From NCBI GenBank assembly GCA_020633675.1, contig JACKDE010000002.1, positions 248,001 through 312,000 of the forward strand: a stretch of 64,000 bases of DNA. The letters run 5' to 3'. The position numbers and the translations under genes were made by a program. Of the stretch, positions 45,143 to 54,039 are shown piece by piece. The notes under the pieces are model-generated. The model was not told where the DNA came from, searched no databases, and saw only the letters and a list, made by a program, of their open reading frames with translations. Position 1 is the stretch's first letter. Each line of letters begins with the position of its first letter. Source of the stretch: Deferribacteres bacterium (GTDB lineage Bacteria; Zhuqueibacterota; Zhuqueibacteria; Zhuqueibacterales; Geothermadaptataceae).

Positions 45143-45236
45143 TGCATAACGACTCAAGTTCAGCGACCCGGCCCATGGAACGCCACAATTGCAGCCGTAA
45201 CGCTTAAGCCGGATTCGCTCCAGCGCCTGGTTAGCG
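45143..45236 (-). repeat. attC-like integron recombination site (site C)
   Basis: Read on the minus strand, it runs from an inverse core CGCTAAC (45236-45230) to the core GTTATGC (45149-45143), 94 bases. The inner arms share AGCGA and CCGGC in mirrored positions (GGAGCGAATCCGGC against GCCGGGTCGCTGAAC), so the site can fold back. The sharp shift from AT-rich to G+C-rich DNA falls at this boundary. Confidence 0.65.
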
Positions 45237-45359
45237 AACCAACCGCGTCGGACGCGGAGCAATGACGGAAGAAACTGAAATGGCCAGCAACGTTGCATAT
45301 CAAGCACTTGGGCGTCCAGTTTCTCAGGAGCCGTCGTGGTCACTTCGGTCTCGTCGAAG

Positions 45360-45566
45360 CTAATCAACGATGTCGAGCTTCAGGCCATCAGCAAACAGCG
45401 CGAGGCCGGATGCGAAGGCAACGAATCCGAGAACGGCTATGATCGCGCCTTTCGCGCCGCCGCCTGATGACGGAACGTAAACGAGGGCAGCTATGGCTAC
45501 CCACAGCAATGCAGTGCCGATCATCTTCCTCCACGTCGCTTTCATTTGTGTGTTAATTGCATTCAT
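45360..45566 (-). CDS. Small two-helix membrane protein, cassette gene
   Basis: A 68-residue protein with two membrane helices (MIGTALLWVAIAALVYVP and IIAVLGFVAFASGLALFADG) and a polar start. AGGA lies eight bases before the ATG. The start lies 30 bases after the core GTTAGGC at 45602-45596 (minus strand). The next site (45143-45236) follows its 3' end by about 120 bases. Small orphan membrane proteins of this kind are common in integron cassettes. The function is unknown. Confidence 0.65.
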   Translation of the reverse strand: MNAINTQMKATWRKMIGTALLWVAIAALVYVPSSGGGAKGAIIAVLGFVAFASGLALFADGLKLDIVD

Positions 45567-45595
45567 GGTGTTTTCCTGTTGTTCTGTGTGATGCC

Positions 45596-45618
45596 GCCTA
45601 ACGACAAGCTCACGCGCC
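45596..45618 (-). repeat. attC-like right half (site D)
   Basis: On the minus strand it reads GGCGCGTGAGC, five bases, then the perfect core GTTAGGC (GTTRRRY). The arm overlaps the stop codon of the gene at 45610 and is shared with site A at 42898. I cannot find the matching left half within the gene, so the site may be truncated. Confidence 0.6.
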
Positions 45619-45996
45619 TTCTCGCTTTATGGCTAAATCGTATGATCTCTTCCAGATATCTTCATCCTGCATCAGTTGTCGGTAATCGCTTTTCTTGAGC
45701 TTACCATCATTGTACTGCTTGATCATGAAGAAGCGTAATCTCCATTCATCTGGATTTGGTTTATCGAAATCAAAATCAATTCCACCTTTGCTATCCGGTT
45801 TTGAGATGTCAACCCCGATACCATGAGTCCGATAGGTCCATTCCGTGCCTGGAATACTGTGTGTTCCTTTGAAAGGCTCGTTCAGTACGTCTGAGGCAGA
45901 TGATATGGCCAGGCTACTACAAAGTAATTCTTCGGCCCACCTACGTGTGGCATGCCAGTTCTTGACCAGCAAGTTAATGGCTTCTACTGTATCCAT
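45610..45996 (-). CDS. Hypothetical protein, cassette gene
   Basis: A 128-residue soluble protein. It has an N-terminal helix (VEAINLLVKNWHATRRWAEE), a Gly-rich beta part (GTEWTYRTHGIGVDISKPDS) and a C-terminal helical part (YNDGKLKKSDYRQLMQDEDI). The pattern faintly recalls immunity-like or DUF6896-type proteins; I am not sure. The ATG lies ten bases after a GTTAGGC core (46013-46007) and the stop codon sits inside the next attC-like arm, so the frame fills its cassette exactly. Confidence 0.7.
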   Translation of the reverse strand: MDTVEAINLLVKNWHATRRWAEELLCSSLAISSASDVLNEPFKGTHSIPGTEWTYRTHGIGVDISKPDSKGGIDFDFDKPNPDEWRLRFFMIKQYNDGKLKKSDYRQLMQDEDIWKRSYDLAIKREGA

Positions 45997-46006
45997 ATAT
46001 CTCTGC

Positions 46007-46013
46007 GCCTAAC
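46007..46013 (-). repeat. Integron-type core GTTAGGC at the head of the array (site E)
   Basis: A perfect GTTRRRY core ten bases before the start of the gene at 45996. A second candidate, GTTAGAC, lies at 46051-46045. No complete folded attC could be drawn around either, and no integrase gene or attI is seen upstream, where the YfhO gene ends at 46252. Confidence 0.5.
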
Positions 46014-46251
46014 ATGGTATTCTGTTACAGCTTTTTCCGGTATTGTCTAACACCTGCTGTCGCATAATACAATTTAGGCTTTTTGTCTTAACTGTATAAA
46101 TATTTAGAAATTATGTAAGAGTTTTCTGTCGGTCAAAGAGTCCCTCTGCGACACTCGATACGGTCGCAGAGGAAAGTCGCATAATCCGGAAGGCTTTTTT
46201 CGTCAGCCATTATTTTGAATTGCTGACCACCGCTTTTATCCCAACTTTGCA

Positions 46252-48849
46252 CTAAGCGTCCTCGCCTGCCTGGTTCTCTACAGCGCGACTTTGCCGCCAG
46301 CCCAGCACCAGCAAGCCCACCACCAGCACCGAGCTGATGATCGTCAGCCAAAAACCGAGCTCGAAGCTGCTGGAGGCATAATAATACTGCACTTCATGTT
46401 CGCCCGCCGGCACGGCGACGGCACGAAAAGCATGGTTCGCCTGCAAAATAGCCGCTGGTTCGCCATCGATGGTGGCATGCCAGCCTGGCGGATAGTAGGT
46501 ATCGGTGAGCACCAATAATTGCGGCTGCGCAGCCGAGGTTTTCACGGTAATTTCATGCAAGCTGTAGGAAGTCAACTCAGCGCTCGCACTCGAGTCCGGC
46601 GCTGGCGCGATGGCTGGCGCTTCGTACAGCAAAACCTGTTGGCGCGGATCGAATTCCGGCGACGTCAGACTGCTCAGCAACACTTTGGGATCATCGAATT
46701 GCTGGAAACCGCCGACCAGAAAAGCGCGCGGCAAGACATTTTTGTTTTCGAAGATGCCCAGTGGCACTTGCTGATTGCCGATGATATGTTGAAATTGGCC
46801 GACCGGCTCGATGGTCGATTCCGGGATCGGATATGGAGAGATCAGGTATTTGACATTGAGCAAATCGATCAGGTTTTGGTGCACGCGCTGCTGACCGGCA
46901 TCGAACCGTTCAGGCGGCACTTGCTGCAAAGCGCGCTGGCCGTTTTGCTGGCCGACAAAGTAGTATTTCTGAATGTAGGCACTTTCAATGCTGGAAGCGT
47001 CCAGCAAATCCTGATAGACGCGCGGCTTGGCAGGGCTGTAGCCGCCAGCGCTCTGTACGCCCTGCGCGGCCCAACGGTTTTCGCCGAACAGATTCAAGCC
47101 GGCAAACGGCACATTGAGCGGAAAAATACGATACACTGAGTCATCCTGCTGCAAAAACGTGCTGAGCTGGTCGGGCTTGAGGTAATTTTGCATATCGGTG
47201 TTCGGCACCGGATTGTTGATCTTGGCATCGACGCGCCACATGTCGAACAAGGTGATGGCAACAATGGCCACCCCAAAAACAGTCGCGGTGATCTTTTGAC
47301 GCAACGCTAAAGCCAGCAGCACCAGCGCACCTGCCGCAAAAATGCTCACCACCCACCAATCCGTCATCAACATGCTGAAGCGCTCCTGATCGATTTGCGC
47401 TTGCGTGGCGGCTGCGTAGCGATCCGGATACAGGCCTTGCATAAAGCTGAAAAAGCCTGACTCGGCAATGCTGACCAGCAGCGCCAGACCGATGACCGCA
47501 CCGGCAGCGATGTACAATCGCGTAGCCGCCTTGGAATCTTCGTGCTTGCCCGGCTTCTTGCGAATCAACTCGTACAAATGCTGCATACCGAGCCCTGCCA
47601 GCAAAACAAAGCCAAATTGCACGATGATCAGGATCATCACCGGAACCCGAAATTTGTTGAAATAGGGCATGAAGGCATAGAAAAAGCGATAGACCGGCGA
47701 AAAGTTTTTGCCGAACGAAATCAACAAGGCCATCACGATGATGACGGCAAAAAAGGGCACCAATTCCTGGCGGCGTTTTACCACTGCATACAACGCCAGC
47801 ATAAAAATCAGGATGCCCATGTAGTGCGGGAAGTCGGTGAAGGGCATGGTACCCCAGTAGGTGACATTGCCAAAGCCATAGAAAGATGGAATCAGAAAAG
47901 TCAGCATTTCACCGAAAGAGAAGGACCATTGGGTGGCATATTCGAAGCCCACGCCAGTGTCGGAGGTCGCTGCCGCCAGGGCCGGAGCCGCGCCGCGAAT
48001 CGAGTAAGGGGTGTATTCGTAAATCGGCAGGTAGAGCACTGCCGCCATGCCTAAGCCCAAAATCAGCACGGCTGCAAATTTGCCGAGCGCTGGCAAAATG
48101 GTTTGGGTTTCCTTTGCACGGATTTGCAGGAAAAGATAGTAGAGCAAGTATGCGCCCAGCAGCATCCAGGTATAGTAGACGATCTGCACGTGGCCGCGCT
48201 GGAATTGCAAACCCAGCAACAGCGCCGCCAGGCCGAGGTAGAGCCAGCCGCCGCGCCGCAGCAGCCTGTCTACTGCCCAGAATGCCAATGGCATGTAAAT
48301 GGTGGTCATCAGTTTGGAGCCGTGCCCGAACACTTCCATCGATATCAGGTGTGGCATCATCATGAAAGCCATGCCGGCGAACAGTGCCGGCAGAAAATCA
48401 ACTTTGCGGTCGCGCAGAATCAGGAACACGCCGAGCGCGCCGAAGGGATAGTGAATGATATGCGCAAATAGGGGCGGCAGGGAGACAATGTATTCGATGC
48501 CCATTAAAATGATGTAAGGAAAATACGCAAAGGGGGTGTAAACCAGGCTGGCATAGCTGGGCATGCCGCCGAAAATGTAAGGCATCCAGTGTGCGTGAAT
48601 GCCGTTGTTTTGCAAGGCTTCGCGCAGCGGTTTTGACAGCGCGGCGGGCATTTGTGCATCAGGGACAAAATAAATCATTCCACTGAAAATAGCCTGGTGA
48701 AAAAAGGCGAAAATCAACGCGGTGAAAATGCCAAACGCCAACCAGTTTGGATGCGTCATGAGCGTGTCGATATAGCTGCTTTTGATCAATGGCGAGGCGG
48801 CTGTTTTCTGATGAGCGGTTTGCTTTTTGGCTTTCTTGCTTTTTGCCAT
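46252..48849 (-). CDS. YfhO-family multi-spanning membrane protein
   Basis: The start is set at the ATG at 48849 (MAKSKKAKKQTAHQK); the frame runs further to a GTG at 48897 without family support. The protein has 865 residues with about 12 helices. It has the YfhO pattern: a first helix, then FVPDAQMPAALSKPL, MPYIFGGMPSYAS and FGHGSKLMTTIYMPLAFWA. A large extracytoplasmic domain at about 550-830 follows (DTYYPPGWHATIDGEPAAIL, HAFRAVAVPAGEHEVQYYY) and a last helix. By family knowledge YfhO is a GT-C-like glycosyltransferase linked to modification of teichoic acids or surface glycans. The gene stands alone at the edge of the cassette array. Confidence 0.87.
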   Translation of the reverse strand: MAKSKKAKKQTAHQKTAASPLIKSSYIDTLMTHPNWLAFGIFTALIFAFFHQAIFSGMIYFVPDAQMPAALSKPLREALQNNGIHAHWMPYIFGGMPSYASLVYTPFAYFPYIILMGIEYIVSLPPLFAHIIHYPFGALGVFLILRDRKVDFLPALFAGMAFMMMPHLISMEVFGHGSKLMTTIYMPLAFWAVDRLLRRGGWLYLGLAALLLGLQFQRGHVQIVYYTWMLLGAYLLYYLFLQIRAKETQTILPALGKFAAVLILGLGMAAVLYLPIYEYTPYSIRGAAPALAAATSDTGVGFEYATQWSFSFGEMLTFLIPSFYGFGNVTYWGTMPFTDFPHYMGILIFMLALYAVVKRRQELVPFFAVIIVMALLISFGKNFSPVYRFFYAFMPYFNKFRVPVMILIIVQFGFVLLAGLGMQHLYELIRKKPGKHEDSKAATRLYIAAGAVIGLALLVSIAESGFFSFMQGLYPDRYAAATQAQIDQERFSMLMTDWWVVSIFAAGALVLLALALRQKITATVFGVAIVAITLFDMWRVDAKINNPVPNTDMQNYLKPDQLSTFLQQDDSVYRIFPLNVPFAGLNLFGENRWAAQGVQSAGGYSPAKPRVYQDLLDASSIESAYIQKYYFVGQQNGQRALQQVPPERFDAGQQRVHQNLIDLLNVKYLISPYPIPESTIEPVGQFQHIIGNQQVPLGIFENKNVLPRAFLVGGFQQFDDPKVLLSSLTSPEFDPRQQVLLYEAPAIAPAPDSSASAELTSYSLHEITVKTSAAQPQLLVLTDTYYPPGWHATIDGEPAAILQANHAFRAVAVPAGEHEVQYYYASSSFELGFWLTIISSVLVVGLLVLGWRQSRAVENQAGEDA

Positions 48850-49025
48850 GTATCGTGTGGTCTCCGTGTTTAGTTTGGATTGTAAGAAGTAACACAACTC
48901 TCAGGTCTTTATCAACTTCTTTTCTTTGCCATGTATTCGTGCTGCATTGTGCTCAAACCGCCGAGTATGCAGAGGGCGCAGAGTTGCTCAAAAATCTCAG
49001 CGACCACAGCGGTTTCTTCTATTTC

Positions 49026-51692
49026 CTACCGCACCACCTCAATCTGCGCCTGTGCTTTGGCATTTCCTGCCTGCAGTTCCACAGTGTAGGTGCCAGTCTC
49101 GATGTACTGCGAACGTCGAAAGCCACTACGGTTGCCGGATTCATCTGACGGGCCAGTCAGATCCCAGCGCGCAACGTTGATGCCCGCATCGCCAGTGCCT
49201 TCGAGCTCTTTTACGATTTTGCCATCTTTGTCTTTGATTGTCAATTGGGCTTCACCAGCTTGCTTCAGATAATAATGCACACTCACCGGCCAGGCGCGTC
49301 CGAAGCGCGTTTGTGGCAACTGCGCTTTTTCTATCTCAAAAATATGCGCATCTTTTGCCAAAACGTCTGCTGTCAGCCCTTGAATCATGCGGGCATCCAG
49401 CGCATACATGCCACGACCGTGCGTCGCGGCGACGATCATGTCCTCGCGCGGATGGATGACGAGATCGTGCACGAACGTCGTCGGCATGCTGCCGGACAAG
49501 GTGTGCCAGCTTGCACCTTTGTCGAGTGAAACATAGGCACCCAGGTCGGTACCGACATACAGCACGTTGGGATTTTTCGGATCTTCGCGCACCACATTGA
49601 TCGGTCCGCACGGAACGTTGTTGCTGATGCTGTGCCAGGTATCGCCATAGTCAGTTGATTTGTAGAGGTAAGCTTTGAAGTCATCGTCACGCTTGCCGTT
49701 TAAAGCGACATATACGGTTGCCGGCTCATGTGCAGAGGCGACAATGCCCGTGACAAATTTACCCTGCGGCAGTTTTTTGCCGATTTCCCGCCATTCGGTA
49801 CCACTATTCTTTGTTCGATGCACACGGCCATCGTCGGTACCGACATAGAGCAGGCCAAATTTGAAAGGCGATTCGGCAATCGAATAGATGGTCTGATAGG
49901 GAATGTCACCGATTCTGTCGAGAATGTTGTAGGTCAAATCGGGGCTGATTTTTTGCCACGAGTCGCCACGATCCATCGAGCGAAACAGCATATTCATGCC
50001 GTGATAGATGATGCGTGGATTGTGGGGTGAAATGATGAACGGCGCCAGCCATTGCCCGCGCAGTGGCGGTTCGCCCTCTGCGACCTCCGGTACTACAGAC
50101 TTTTGCTCGTCGGTCGCGATATTGGTGCGGTCCAGCCTGCCATAAAAGCCGGTCGAATAGACGATGTCAGGATCGGTTGGGTCTATGGCGTGGTTGCTGC
50201 CTTCACCGCCGGGTGCGCGCTGCCATTGTACCGCCGGAATGTTGCTGCGACCGCGCGACAGATCCACTGCAGCCCGGAAGCTGCCATGATCCTGAACCGA
50301 GCCATAAACGTTGAATGGTTCAGCCATGTCGTGATTGACATTGAAAAACTGCACCAACGGCAGATTGTCATAAAAGGTGCGCCAGTTCTCGCCGGCATCG
50401 TAGGAAATGGCGACACCGCCGTCGTTGACATTGACGAGATAATTGGAGTTGTCGGGATCGATCCACAGGCCATGGTGGTCGCCGTGCATGCCCCGCAATG
50501 GACGAAAGGTTTTACCGCCATCATTGGAAACATTGAGTGCCAAGCCCATGACATAAATGGTGTTTTCATCGTTCGGGTCGACGCGCATTTGCCCAAAAAC
50601 CCAGCCATAGGTTGCTGAGATGCGTTCCATATAGGCATTTTGCTCGCTCACCTGGCGCCAACTGTTGCCGCTGTCGTCCGAGCGATAGACCGTGGCGCCG
50701 CGAATCACCGGCGCACGCGGACGGCCATACGAATCGAGCTCATCTGCGCCGGGCTGCCGGGCGATTTCGTAATTATCGACAAATGCATAAAGCACATTTG
50801 GTTTTGTTAAGCACAAATCGATGCCGATGCGGCCACGAAATTTGGCTTCGGGCAAGCCGTTGTTGATCGGCGTCCAGGTTGCACCGCCGTCGGTGGTTTT
50901 GTAGATACCGCTGCCGGATGAGGCTTCATGATTGCGCGGATCGTGCCATTTTTTGCGAATGCGCTCCCAGGTTGCCGCATACAGTGTGTTGGGATCGCCA
51001 GGGTCCATAATCAGGTCAATCGCGCCGGTTTTGTCGTTGATGTACAGCACCTTCTGCCAGCTCTTGCCGCCATCGGTGGTTTTGTAGACGCCGCGCTCCG
51101 GATTGTCGGTCCACTCAGGTCCGGATGCCGCGACGTATACAATATCGGAATTTTGTGGATGGATGACGATGCGAGGGATAGTGTGCGTGCCGGCGAGCCC
51201 AACATGCTGCCAGCTTTTGCCTGCATCGGTCGATTTGTACACACCCGCACCAGCCATCGAGCTCCTGAAGATATTGGCCTCCCCGGTGCCGATCCAGATG
51301 ATGTCGGGATCGGAAGGGGCCAGCGTGACATCGCCGATAGAGGTGGAAGCCGCATGCTCAAAAATCGGCTCCCAGGTTGTGCCCTCATTTTGCGTACGCC
51401 AAACACCGCCAGAAGCGCCGGCTACGTAAACGGTATAATTTTGCCCTTTGGGCGCAACCACCGCAATATCGGTCATGCGACCGCTGATGTTGGTCGGACC
51501 TAAAAATTGCCAATTTAGATTTTTAAAAAGGGATTGGTCTGTTAGCGCAAGATGCTGATTGTACCAGTTCAGGCGCAAATCCGGGTCGGTCATGTCGTTT
51601 TTTTGCGCGGAGAGTGGGCAGGAAGCCAGTAGTAGCACGGCAAACAGGGCGTTCGCGTAAAAATAGCGCAGAGCACGGCGGACGGTTGGCAT
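49026..51692 (-). CDS. Secreted BNR/sortilin (VPS10)-repeat protein
   Basis: The start at 51692 has GGAGG upstream and begins a signal peptide (ALRYFYANALFAVLLLASC). The 888-residue mature protein is a beta-propeller built from BNR/Asp-box repeats such as GVYKSTDAGKSWQHV, GVYKTTDGGKSWQKV, GIYKTTDGGATWTPI and YLYKSTDYGDTWHSI. It is close to family members annotated glycosyl hydrolase or sortilin-like in Bacteroidetes and Acidobacteria. The last 90 residues form an Ig-like domain (QAGEAQLTIKDKDGKIVKEL) without a sorting signal I recognise. It is probably periplasmic or surface-exposed; a catalytic role has not been shown. It is a single gene. Confidence 0.85.
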   Translation of the reverse strand: MPTVRRALRYFYANALFAVLLLASCPLSAQKNDMTDPDLRLNWYNQHLALTDQSLFKNLNWQFLGPTNISGRMTDIAVVAPKGQNYTVYVAGASGGVWRTQNEGTTWEPIFEHAASTSIGDVTLAPSDPDIIWIGTGEANIFRSSMAGAGVYKSTDAGKSWQHVGLAGTHTIPRIVIHPQNSDIVYVAASGPEWTDNPERGVYKTTDGGKSWQKVLYINDKTGAIDLIMDPGDPNTLYAATWERIRKKWHDPRNHEASSGSGIYKTTDGGATWTPINNGLPEAKFRGRIGIDLCLTKPNVLYAFVDNYEIARQPGADELDSYGRPRAPVIRGATVYRSDDSGNSWRQVSEQNAYMERISATYGWVFGQMRVDPNDENTIYVMGLALNVSNDGGKTFRPLRGMHGDHHGLWIDPDNSNYLVNVNDGGVAISYDAGENWRTFYDNLPLVQFFNVNHDMAEPFNVYGSVQDHGSFRAAVDLSRGRSNIPAVQWQRAPGGEGSNHAIDPTDPDIVYSTGFYGRLDRTNIATDEQKSVVPEVAEGEPPLRGQWLAPFIISPHNPRIIYHGMNMLFRSMDRGDSWQKISPDLTYNILDRIGDIPYQTIYSIAESPFKFGLLYVGTDDGRVHRTKNSGTEWREIGKKLPQGKFVTGIVASAHEPATVYVALNGKRDDDFKAYLYKSTDYGDTWHSISNNVPCGPINVVREDPKNPNVLYVGTDLGAYVSLDKGASWHTLSGSMPTTFVHDLVIHPREDMIVAATHGRGMYALDARMIQGLTADVLAKDAHIFEIEKAQLPQTRFGRAWPVSVHYYLKQAGEAQLTIKDKDGKIVKELEGTGDAGINVARWDLTGPSDESGNRSGFRRSQYIETGTYTVELQAGNAKAQAQIEVVR

Positions 51693-51813
51693 CGCTTTCC
51701 TCCGAAAACAAGTGGTTGGGAGTTTTGGAGACTGCATTTACAAAATATAGCGTATTGGCGCGGGTGAACAAAGCAAGAAAAGACGTATCGAGCAGGCTGG
51801 ACAATGCGCGGAG

Positions 51814-52569
51814 TTATTGGGGGCTGGCTGTGCCCGAAAACTGCTGCAACAGCAACGTTGCAGCGACCAATCCGGCGGTTTCGCTGCGCAAACGACGCAC
51901 ACCGAGGTCGAGAAAGTGAAAATCATGCTGGAAGGCCAGTTCGGTTTCCTGGTCGGAAAAGCCTGATTCCGGCCCGACGAAAAGGATGCCATCCATTGGC
52001 TCTGTCGCAGTTGAGCGCGGCTGAAATGTCCAGATTTTGGCACCTTGCGGCACCGGCGCATGCGCGATCCAGCGGCAATCAAAAGATGCGGCCTCGGCTA
52101 AAATTTTTTCAAAGCTGCGCACTGGCTGAATCTCGGGCAGGCCGCTGCGGCCACATTGCTTAAGGGCAGATTTGGTGATGCGCTGCCAGCGTTCAATATT
52201 GCCTTTTTGTGATTTTGTTGCGCTCAACTGGCTGCGCATGGCCCAAAACGCGGCCACACCGATTTCCGTGCCCTTTTCCAGCAGCCATTCGAAGCGCGCT
52301 GGTTGCGGCACAGCCTGCGCAAGCGTCAAGCGGAATCGTTCCTCGCCAAAGTCGCGCACTTGCGATTCGATAAGAATGCGGCTTTCGCGCTTGCCAATCT
52401 CGGTGATGGTTCCTGTATACAATGTACCAAGGCCATCGATCAGCAAAATCGTATCACCGGGCTTTTGCCGCAGCACGCGGCTCAAATGATGATGCTCGTC
52501 ATCGCGCAACAGGGCCTGCTGCTGTGAGATATCTTGCGGGTCGACGAAAAAATAATATTGATGCGACAT
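51814..52569 (-). CDS. rsmE: 16S rRNA m3U1498 methyltransferase
   Basis: A 251-residue SPOUT methyltransferase that methylates U1498 in 16S rRNA. The N-terminal PUA-like part shows DDEHHHLSRVLRQKPGD. The knot domain shows LEKGTEIGVAAFWAMRSQLS, CGRSGLPEIQPVRSF, LFVGPESGFSDQE and the SAM-binding GVRRLRSETAGLVAA. Length is normal. The ribosome binding site is weak. Confidence 0.95.
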   Translation of the reverse strand: MSHQYYFFVDPQDISQQQALLRDDEHHHLSRVLRQKPGDTILLIDGLGTLYTGTITEIGKRESRILIESQVRDFGEERFRLTLAQAVPQPARFEWLLEKGTEIGVAAFWAMRSQLSATKSQKGNIERWQRITKSALKQCGRSGLPEIQPVRSFEKILAEAASFDCRWIAHAPVPQGAKIWTFQPRSTATEPMDGILFVGPESGFSDQETELAFQHDFHFLDLGVRRLRSETAGLVAATLLLQQFSGTASPQ

Positions 52570-52696
52570 ATCTGGATTTTGAATAACGAGTTTAGTGTGT
52601 GGTAAATCGCAAAAGAACTGGAAATTGCAGTTTAAAACCTTAGTTTGACCAGGGGGCTGTCCAAAAACATTCTATAACGAATCGGTTTGTCCGTAT

Positions 52697-52724
52697 GTAG
52701 GGGCATGGCGGTCCATGTCCCTAC
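52697..52724. repeat. Short hairpin repeat
   Basis: GTAGGGGCATGG and CCATGTCCCTAC form a 12-pair stem (one G-T) around CGGT. It lies in the 284-base gap between the rsmE start and the aldo/keto reductase gene, which otherwise holds nothing I recognise. Stems with this GTAGGGG-type end are widespread interspersed repeats in many bacteria. No T run follows, so it is not a typical terminator. Confidence 0.6.
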
Positions 52725-52853
52725 CACACATTATACCGTTATTCCAAAATTCTAATTTTGCTACAGCCTTACTCCGCCAATCATTTATCCTATGAATTGC
52801 CAAAAAGGACTTCGTGTCATGGTACCTTTGTGGTATCCCTGGCCAAGCCGATC

Positions 52854-53846
52854 TTAACGCGCGCCGTAGTTATAGGCCGTGCGCTCTTCGTTGCGATCGG
52901 TTGCAGGCGGTGGCTCCGGGGACAACGCAGCAATTTCAGTATACAACTCCGGAGTCATATCAATGTCCATCGATTTAAGCGATGGCTCGAGCTGCTCGAG
53001 AGAGCGCGCCCCGATAATCGGCGCCGTCACACCAGGGTGATGGCTCACCCAGGCGATTGCCAGGCTGGCCGGATGCACACCCAGCTTCTTGGCGAAGGCG
53101 GTGAACGCTTCTGCCGTATCAAAATAGAGCTGCTCGCCGTAGCGCACGCCGTACATTTTGTTTTCGATCAGTCGCCCGGATTGTGGTTTTGTTGCTGCAC
53201 TGTATTTGCCGGAGAGCAGTCCGCCGCCAAGCGGGCTGTACGGGATCACGCCGAGATGCTCTGATTGCGCCATCGGCAAAATTTCGACTTCAGCCTGGCG
53301 CTTCACCAGATTATACATCGGCTGCATACAGGTAAAAGCGGCCCAGCCCTGCCGCGCGCTGATCCCCTGCGCTTTTGCCACCTGCCACGCAGCAAAATTG
53401 CTCGCACCGGTGTACAAAACCTTGCCTTGCCGCACCAGGGTATCCAACGCAAAAAGTGTCTCATCCAATGCGGTCATGTCGTCAAAACGGTGAATGAAAT
53501 AAATGTCGATGTAGTCGGTTTGTAAGCGTTTCAGGCTGGCGTCGATTGCGGCGAAAATGTGCTTGCGGGAAGCACCGCGCGCGTTGGCGTCGTCGCCCAT
53601 CGGGAAATAGACTTTGCTGGTCAGGACAACCTGCTCGCGGTGGCCGGCCACCAGCCGTCCGAGCACCTCCTCGGCTTTACCTTTGTTGTAGACATTGGCG
53701 CAATCAAAAAAGTTGATGCCGGCATCCCGGCATTTCGCGTACAACGCCTGAGCGGTTGCATCATCCGCCTGGCCGCCGAATGGCATGGCGCCAAAACAGA
53801 GTTCTGAGACTTTTACACCCGTTTTGCCGAGAAATTTGTATTTCAT
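52854..53846 (-). CDS. Aldo/keto reductase
   Basis: The ATG at 53846 (GAGGATCAA upstream) gives 330 residues; the longer frame adds an unlikely hydrophobic leader. It is a TIM-barrel NADPH-dependent reductase: FGAMPFGGQADDATAQ, then FFDCANVYNKGKAEEVLG (Asp and Tyr of the catalytic tetrad), VLTSKVYFPMGDD (Lys) and IDIYFIHRFDD (His). The cofactor end reads VTAPIIGARSLEQLEPSL. It resembles the YhdN/Tas type and acts on carbonyl compounds of unknown identity. It is divergent from the PLP enzyme at 54040. Confidence 0.92.
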   Translation of the reverse strand: MKYKFLGKTGVKVSELCFGAMPFGGQADDATAQALYAKCRDAGINFFDCANVYNKGKAEEVLGRLVAGHREQVVLTSKVYFPMGDDANARGASRKHIFAAIDASLKRLQTDYIDIYFIHRFDDMTALDETLFALDTLVRQGKVLYTGASNFAAWQVAKAQGISARQGWAAFTCMQPMYNLVKRQAEVEILPMAQSEHLGVIPYSPLGGGLLSGKYSAATKPQSGRLIENKMYGVRYGEQLYFDTAEAFTAFAKKLGVHPASLAIAWVSHHPGVTAPIIGARSLEQLEPSLKSMDIDMTPELYTEIAALSPEPPPATDRNEERTAYNYGAR

Positions 53847-54039
53847 TTGATCCTCATTTTTTGCAAGTTGCAGTTGGTTGTGTACTCCCAGCCTCGAAAA
53901 AATAGCCAATACCAAAACGAATGGCAAGCAGAAACTCGCGGGATTGCGATGCCATTTGGGAGATGGTTTTGGGACTAAATTGCTTTGAAATGGGCATATT
54001 AATCAACAAATAATCCGGGGCTAAACGAGGAGGTGTACC

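Noticed and set aside
45065..45265. 66-codon rightward frame
   Set aside because: Runs through the attC-like site C and an AT-rich leader; no family match.
45134..45367. 77-codon leftward frame reading through site C
   Set aside because: Its second half is only the translation of the recombination site; possible but unsupported as a gene.
46133..46351. 72-codon leftward frame after the YfhO gene
   Set aside because: Overlaps the end of the YfhO gene in another frame; Gly/Ala/Arg-rich shadow composition.
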